From assembly GCF_910592395.1 (NCBI RefSeq), contig NC_088321.1:6698001-6762000 (forward strand): DNA of 64,000 nt, in the 5' to 3' direction. This DNA comes from Lineus longissimus (lineage: Eukaryota > Nemertea > Pilidiophora > Heteronemertea > Lineidae). Numbering within the stretch: the stretch's first letter is position 1; each line of letters starts with the position of its first letter. Shown in pieces: positions 58,668 through 64,000 of the stretch. The position numbers were made by a program, and so were the translations under genes. Below the pieces are notes generated by a model that was not told the DNA's origin, searched no databases, and was given only the letters and a program-made list of their open reading frames with translations.

Positions 58668-59435
58668 TATACTGGCTCCACTCACCAATAAGATCCCGAG
58701 CCCGACAATACCTGATTTCTACTACCTCCTCGATTGGTAGAGCCTGAACATCCGGGCATAATAGTAGGCCTTTCGCACCGATGAACGGGGTGGGGCATCT
58801 TGTTGTCTTCGTTTCTTCCAATTGGCCCTCAATTGTAATATGAAAAGTTCCGCTGTAGAGTCATGACTATTCATGACGATTACGTTGTTTAAGCCCGTAG
58901 CACACTAGCCGCCAACTTCGGCGTTTTTTGCCGCACGAGTCCTGAACGCCTGAAAAATCCCTAGTCTGCTACGAACGGCATCGGCGAACGCGACTTGCCG
59001 CCACTTGCCGCAACTAAACGCCAAATATCTAACTTCGTTTGATTTTTGACGCGTGTCGCCGCGTTTGAACGCAAGAAGAAGCCAGGTGTGCTACGGATTG
59101 CCGCCTGAATTGGCATCGGCGGCCAGGCTATGGCCAATCAGTATGCGTCTTGATGTCACATGATTTCAAAATGGCAGCCTAAAGTGGCGGAAAAGACGCT
59201 ACTGGACGCCGATTCTGGGCAGGTGTGCTCTGACCGGGATCCAATGGCCGCCAACTTCTGCGTCGAGAGGCGTCAGCTGAACGCTTCTTGTCGCCAAAGT
59301 TGGCGGCTAGTGTGCTGCGGGCTTAACTCTTGAATAAATACCACACCCCTTTTATGGCTACGAAAGGCCTACTATTGGGTTATTGTCGGGCTTGGGATCT
59401 TTTTGGTGAGTGGATCCAGTAAATTTGCACAGTTC
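58668..59435. repeat. Inverted repeat with nested TTAA element
   Basis: Outer arms share CTCACCAA, GATCCCGAGCCCGACAATA and TAGTAGGCCTTTCG in inverse (58675-58800 and 59345-59435). A separate element lies inside at 58893-59322. Confidence 0.65.
58893..59322. mobile_element. MITE with TTAA target duplication
   Basis: Ends GCCCGTAGCACACTAGCCGC and the inverse (one mismatch), arms about 30 bp, flanked by TTAA on both sides (58889-58892, 59323-59326). The TTAA site points to piggyBac-type mobilisation. Confidence 0.85.
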
Positions 59436-60339
59436 TACCCTTTCACAAAAATCAAAGTAGCTCAGTTATAATAGCAAGTATTAAGATGAGAGAGGTATCA
59501 TTCTTTAATGGCAACCCTTGAAAATGGCTGGGGGGTCAATTGCTATTGAGCACCATGCGATTAAAAAACATGTATTTATGGGGTTATTTTGAGAAATTCA
59601 ATCTTCTTTAATCCATACTTGATAATAACAATGGTTCTTTAACCTCCCTTATATTTGGTTGTGGACCTCAATCAAAGTTATGGCTGCCACTGTATGGAGA
59701 AACCTCTCTGGACTATCACGCACTTGAAAAATGGATTGTGAATCACTGCGGGGTTTGATAATCGAATAGCTGATGTTGACAACATGCAGTCTAACAAGGT
59801 TCTTATGATGCATAATCCGAATGATATCATTGCAAACGGTATATCATTTAACACACTATTTTCAAGTGAAAGTTATTAACTGGTTTTTATGCATATTAGA
59901 CAATGCCGTGGCAAAAATGGCTTTTTTTTCTTTTATTTCGCTAAACTTCAAAAAGTACATGTGGAGTTGTAATCTAATATGAATTGCCCCGTGAAAATAC
60001 CTGATACTTTGAGGATGTTTCATTGTACAATGAATTATGTCGCCGTAAGCTAAGGTAACTGTCACATTGATTTATTCTCTCGAAAACTAGTTGGTCAAAA
60101 TTGCACTGTCATTGATGTGAAGTATATAATACCCCCCCCCCCCCCCCCCGTATCAGATTTTCGTTGATTGCCTCTGACATGAGCGATCTGGTGACTCAGA
60201 TCAGATACTCGGGCAGTAGTGTCATTGTCCAACACATGGATATATATCCTTGGAATTTTAGTTTCAACTTTGCCAAATGATCAATATTAGTGTGTTTAAA
60301 CAATTAGTTCAAGTCGCTCCAAAGTAACTGTTAATTTGC
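59436..60339. other. Non-coding region
   Basis: No supported gene. A C-tract of about 18 bases lies near 60132-60149. Confidence 0.5.
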
Positions 60340-60781
60340 GAGACAAGACCACCATTTATTTTTAAGCCTTTTAGCAGTTAAATTGTCAATGTTTGACCGC
60401 GTCGCATCAAATACTGCCTGGGGTTGTGAATCCGAGATTTTGATATGATATTCCTGACAGTCGGGCAAGTAAATGGTGAAAAATAAACTGGTAGTTGACC
60501 GCGGAAATTTTTTGATAATCGACAAATTAGACAGACATTGATATTTCCACTCTTTTCAGCCAACTGGCAGAAAAATCTCAAAACACGCCCCCTATTACCA
60601 AATTAGCAAAATTCGAAATTAATTTTTTCATCAAATAATTTCTTTATATCTGTAGACTTGCCACGACAAATATTTTTTCAATACCTCTCCAAATATGTAC
60701 TTGAGAGTTAAAAACATGCACTCGTCTAATTGATTGGCCTCGACCCTCCAACCTATGAATATTCATTAGTGGTCTTGTCTC
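60340..60781. mobile_element. MITE copy 1, GAGACAAGACCACCA ends
   Basis: 442 bp, inverted ends GAGACAAGACCACCA. A second copy of about 436 bp lies 520 bp downstream in the same orientation, with about 90% similarity by eye. Confidence 0.85.
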
Positions 60782-61301
60782 AATGAACATGATGAAGGTA
60801 GTTTCAGGGGTTAACATTTTGAGAATTTTTTCAAACTAATGTAGATGACATCCCACAACTCTCCAACAAAGGAAAGTGATATCTGGACATTTTTGGAGAA
60901 ATGAGAGACATTTCCAAGAGTGGTACAACTGTGCCAAAAGCGGCGAAAGAGGACAAAATCGACAAAAAGTCATGATTTTGCAGCCAACATTACCACATTC
61001 AAAGACCAGCCCTGGCCAGAATAAGCAAGCTATGGAGCTGAAAATTTAGGATGTCATTGAAGAATATCTTTGCTGCTTAGGGCACAACTTTCAGAATCAA
61101 GGCCCTAGCAGTTTTAAAGAAATTACAAAATGAATGGCAACACAACAAGACTTGTAAAAATGAAACCGAACTTAGACCGGGGCTCATTATTTTAGCTTGT
61201 TTTGACCTTAAATCACCAGCAATGCAATATGCTAAATGACTTAGAGTGATTTGAGCACATTCAAATTTTTCAGTAAATTGACCCAAAATGCAGTGTAAAT
61301 G
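60782..61301. other. Spacer between two MITE copies
   Basis: Non-coding; no gene seen. Confidence 0.5.
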
Positions 61302-61737
61302 GAGACAAGACCACCATCGATTTTTTAAGCCGCTAAGCAGTTAAATTGTCAATGTTTGACCGCGACGCATCAAATACTGCGTGGGGTTGTGAATCTGAAA
61401 TTTTGATATGATATTCCGGACAGTCGGGCAAGTAAATGGTGAAAAGTAAATCGGTAGTTGGCCACCGACATTTTTTGATAATCGACAAATTGGACAGACG
61501 TTGATATTTCCACAACTGGCAGAAAAATCTCAAAACACGCCCCCTATTGCCAAATTAGCAAAATTCAAAATTAATATTTTTTCATCAAATAATTTATTTA
61601 TTTCCGTAGACTTGCCATACCAAATATCTTTTCAATACCTCTCCAAATATGCACTTGACATTTAAAAACATACTCGCGTCTAATTGATAGGTCTGGAACC
61701 TCCAACCTATATGAATATTCAATGGTGGTCTTGTCTC
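61302..61737. mobile_element. MITE copy 2, GAGACAAGACCACCA ends
   Basis: Second copy, same orientation as 60340-60781. Shared interior starts TTTAAGCC and AGCAGTTAAATTGTCAATGT. Confidence 0.85.
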
Positions 61738-61828
61738 TTGCAGGACGCATAAGCTTGCCCACTCCATTTTGTTACTTAGCATACGTATCAGTGGAACACA
61801 CAGGCTGCTACCAGTGTAGTACACTCAC

Positions 61829-62037
61829 CAAACTCTTCTTTATCAAGTTTTTTTTGTTCTGATCCTCTTCAACGCGATGCCGCTGTGTTTTCAGCTCTTC
61901 GGAAAGTTCGTTGATTTCATCTGTTTTGCACGTTTTTATCTTAGACTTAAGGCAGTCTATTGTCGATTTTGCCTCGCCAAGTTTTTTTTCGAGATCATCT
62001 AGGAATCTTTTGTCAGCTTGTAAATTTGCCTTTCGGA
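61829..62037 (-). CDS. Coiled-coil exon of a host minus-strand gene
   Basis: Bordered by TTTTGTTTCAG and GTGAGT on the minus strand, 209 bp. After two bases completing a codon it encodes RKANLQADKRFLDDLEKK and onward, a charged heptad-patterned coiled coil of 69 residues that ends on a codon boundary. That agrees with the phase 0 exon at 57899-58095. Confidence 0.5.
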
Positions 62038-62307
62038 CTGAAACAAAATTAGGTATGTATATGTCCATTGTTAAAGGATGTGTACATGGGCCTACACCTG
62101 TACTTGTGGTTTTAACGACTACAACACGTAAATCAAATACATGTATTCTGATATCGTATCTGAAGTTTAACTTTAACTGGTTTCATAGGAAATAGCCGAT
62201 GTTATGATTGATTTCTGAAATTCCGTGTCTTTCATCAATAAACAAAGGCAAACGGAGGGCATACTTTAAACAACAAAAGGTATACTCTTCGTGTTCTGGC
62301 TCTTTAC

Positions 62308-62356
62308 CTTCTTGCAATCTATCGCGTCGAATAGAATCAGGCGATTGGATCAAATT
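62308..62356 (-). CDS. Possible small upstream exon of the same gene
   Basis: 49 bp between AAATTCCAG and GTAAAG. In phase 0 it is open (NLIQSPDSIRRDRLQE) and leaves one base that fits the two-base start of the coiled-coil exon. Short, so uncertain. Confidence 0.35.
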
Positions 62357-63452
62357 CTGGAATTTAGAATGTGAATATTTTAGCAGAATAATATTACATG
62401 TAGTTGATTTTCTAGAAAGCCGTTCAAAGGAGGCAAACTAATGAAATGAAATTTCGTACAATACGCTACAGTAATCACAGTTTGTTGGCTACCGATTGTT
62501 CATCAGTCACGCTGTAATTTCGACTACAAAATTTCTTTTAACAGTGATATCAATGAAATTGTCAACTCAAGTTGAGCTTCATTGTCATAACTTTACTGTC
62601 CTTTACTGTCCTATTTTTTTGATCAGTTGGAGCATTCAAAAGACTTATCCATTCAAGGTCAAAGGTCAAGATAATTGTGAAACTGATATGTCATATCTGA
62701 TAATCGCAAATACATCGACTCTTCATCCAGACGGACAGAAGCATAACACCAGAATAATGACATGCATGTTTAGTTTGTTCGGACGTTCATGAATGGACTT
62801 ATCCATTTCAAGGTCAGAGGTGAAAGTCATTGTGAAATTGACAAATCATATTTTTTTAATCACAAAGATCGAAACTTGTAGGACAGACAGAAGCATGAAA
62901 CCAAATCACACATGTTTATTTGTTAAAAAACACTTTACCTTGAGGTTTTCATGACTACTCGATCAAGTCATTTCCTCATATCAAAGTGCATTCGGGGCAC
63001 TCGGGAATATTCATGATTTGGATCTTCAACTGAATATACATGTTATAGCCCCATGCATGCGCAGTGCACAAATCCAAAGCGAAGCATTCTCTGCTGACAC
63101 CGTCGGGTGTACTTCGAGTGATAGCGTCCAGGGATCGGTATATAAAATATTTGGACAAAGATGTCTGAATTTGATTCAATCACTTGCCTCCAAATTGTAC
63201 TTGTTGTATCAGTTAGGCTTTCATTTAAAACACGAGCAAATTACCCGGGGAGTGGGCAATTTGATGAAATCAGCCTCAACCTCAGACTAACGATCGACAG
63301 TAACGTGGTCGAGGGGAGGAGGATAAGACTGACTCTGGATTGTTAAAATTAGGTGGGCTAACCTAATACCTTGAATGAAATCAAAATTCAGTCTTAGTGA
63401 TTTATTGAAAATATCGTTTAACTCTAAAAGAACAGTATTCGGTGCCTATTAT
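62357..63452. other. Non-coding region
   Basis: Short chance ORFs only; two similar stretches (about 62630-62680 and 62795-62845) contain TTATCCATT(T)CAAGGTCA. No gene supported. Confidence 0.5.
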
Positions 63453-63512
63453 ATTGCTGTCTAAAGTTCAACTTGGGCATCGACATACCCAAGTTGAACT
63501 TTAGACAGCAAT
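63453..63512. repeat. Perfect 25 bp stem hairpin
   Basis: ATTGCTGTCTAAAGTTCAAC continues to TTGGG, a 10 base loop follows, then the exact inverse. Perfect pairing over 25 bp; could be a foldback insertion or a small RNA precursor. Confidence 0.85.
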
Positions 63513-64000
63513 GAAAGATATACGTTTATATGCAAGGGCCGAACCTGTTGGTGTCATGAGGTCAAGCACATATGGTTTGTATAAACTCGAATCATATGGC
63601 TCATTTTCACCACATGCTCCATGAGAACTTTAAAACCCATGAATAAATCAAAATTCTGGCAAAGCTGGCTTTTCATTTCTGAGAGCTTTTGCTAAACCAC
63701 GTCTTTGAAATTGACAAAACATTTTCTTCCGTGTTGACTTTAAAAAAACTTGTTGCAATTCTGCTGATCCGAAAAATAAAGTTACAAGCTCACTAGTTTT
63801 TCTTCTTTGACAGCATTCACAAGAACCAGTTTAATCATTTTCCGAGCCATTTTGCATACTTAATTCTAATACTATTTGTCATGTTTGTCCAATGTTATCG
63901 GTAGTGTGCTGGATGGTGCACAAAAAAAGTGTCAGTCGATTATAATTTGCCGTTACTTCTAATTCAGCCAGAACTTATCTGCAAGGGTTGGGATTGTTAA
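63513..64000. other. Non-coding end of window
   Basis: No gene or repeat recognised. Confidence 0.5.

Noticed and set aside
58213-58821. Short ORFs on both strands
   Set aside because: No domain; they lie in probable intron and repeat arms.

Overview
The window is eukaryotic nuclear DNA, most likely from a marine invertebrate. Evidence: spliced host-type exons with GT/AG borders, a BEL/Pao retrotransposon, a THAP-domain gene, tRNA-like (SINE) sequences, many foldback elements and satellite-like tandem arrays. The species cannot be named from sequence alone. Most of the window (about 6.2-53.1 kb) is a nest of Polinton/Maverick elements, the virus-like, self-synthesising transposons of animals.

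Layout. 1-3.3 kb: decayed BEL/Pao pol (RNase H, integrase, DUF5641-like tail) split by a 1.06 kb foldback element. 3.3-6.2 kb: non-coding repeats. 6166-53137: Polinton A, with 275-288 bp terminal inverted repeats (TIRs) and a 6 bp target duplication (GTACTG/GTATTG). 12991-37431: Polinton B, AT-rich, with 345 bp TIRs and a perfect GATGAA duplication, inserted in the DNA polymerase gene of A. 37.4-37.6 kb: the interrupted piece of A's polymerase. 37.9-39.4 kb: a THAP pseudogene. 39.6-45.55 kb: Polinton C, truncated at its left end; its right end sits in A's integrase gene. 45.55-52.6 kb: the virion gene block of A. 53.1-64 kb: host DNA with small transposons, tandem repeats and three phase-compatible exons of a minus-strand gene.

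The three Polintons share a gene set: protein-primed family B DNA polymerase with SAP-like N-terminal repeats, retrovirus-type integrase, A32/FtsK-like packaging ATPase, a putative major capsid protein, a putative minor capsid protein and several small membrane proteins. I found no adenain/Ulp1-type protease. B itself carries three later insertions (a 3.1 kb transposon, a 2.3 kb element with 303 bp repeats, a 1.7 kb Helentron-like element), several in-frame stops (mostly TGA) and frameshifts. All copies here look defective.

Most unusual points. (1) In B the polymerase reading frame runs directly into a D5-type archaeo-eukaryotic primase domain plus a PriCT-2-like domain. The polymerase of C stops where that extension begins. 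(2) Start codons in all elements sit in a TAAATG or TAATAAATATG context, including divergent gene pairs whose two start codons are the ends of one palindrome. (3) B has five copies of an intergenic repeat with a GGGGG/CCCC palindrome. (4) B has a chimeric mini-ORF stitched from three neighbouring genes. (5) A coiled-coil stalk plus C-terminal domain protein looks like a fibre.
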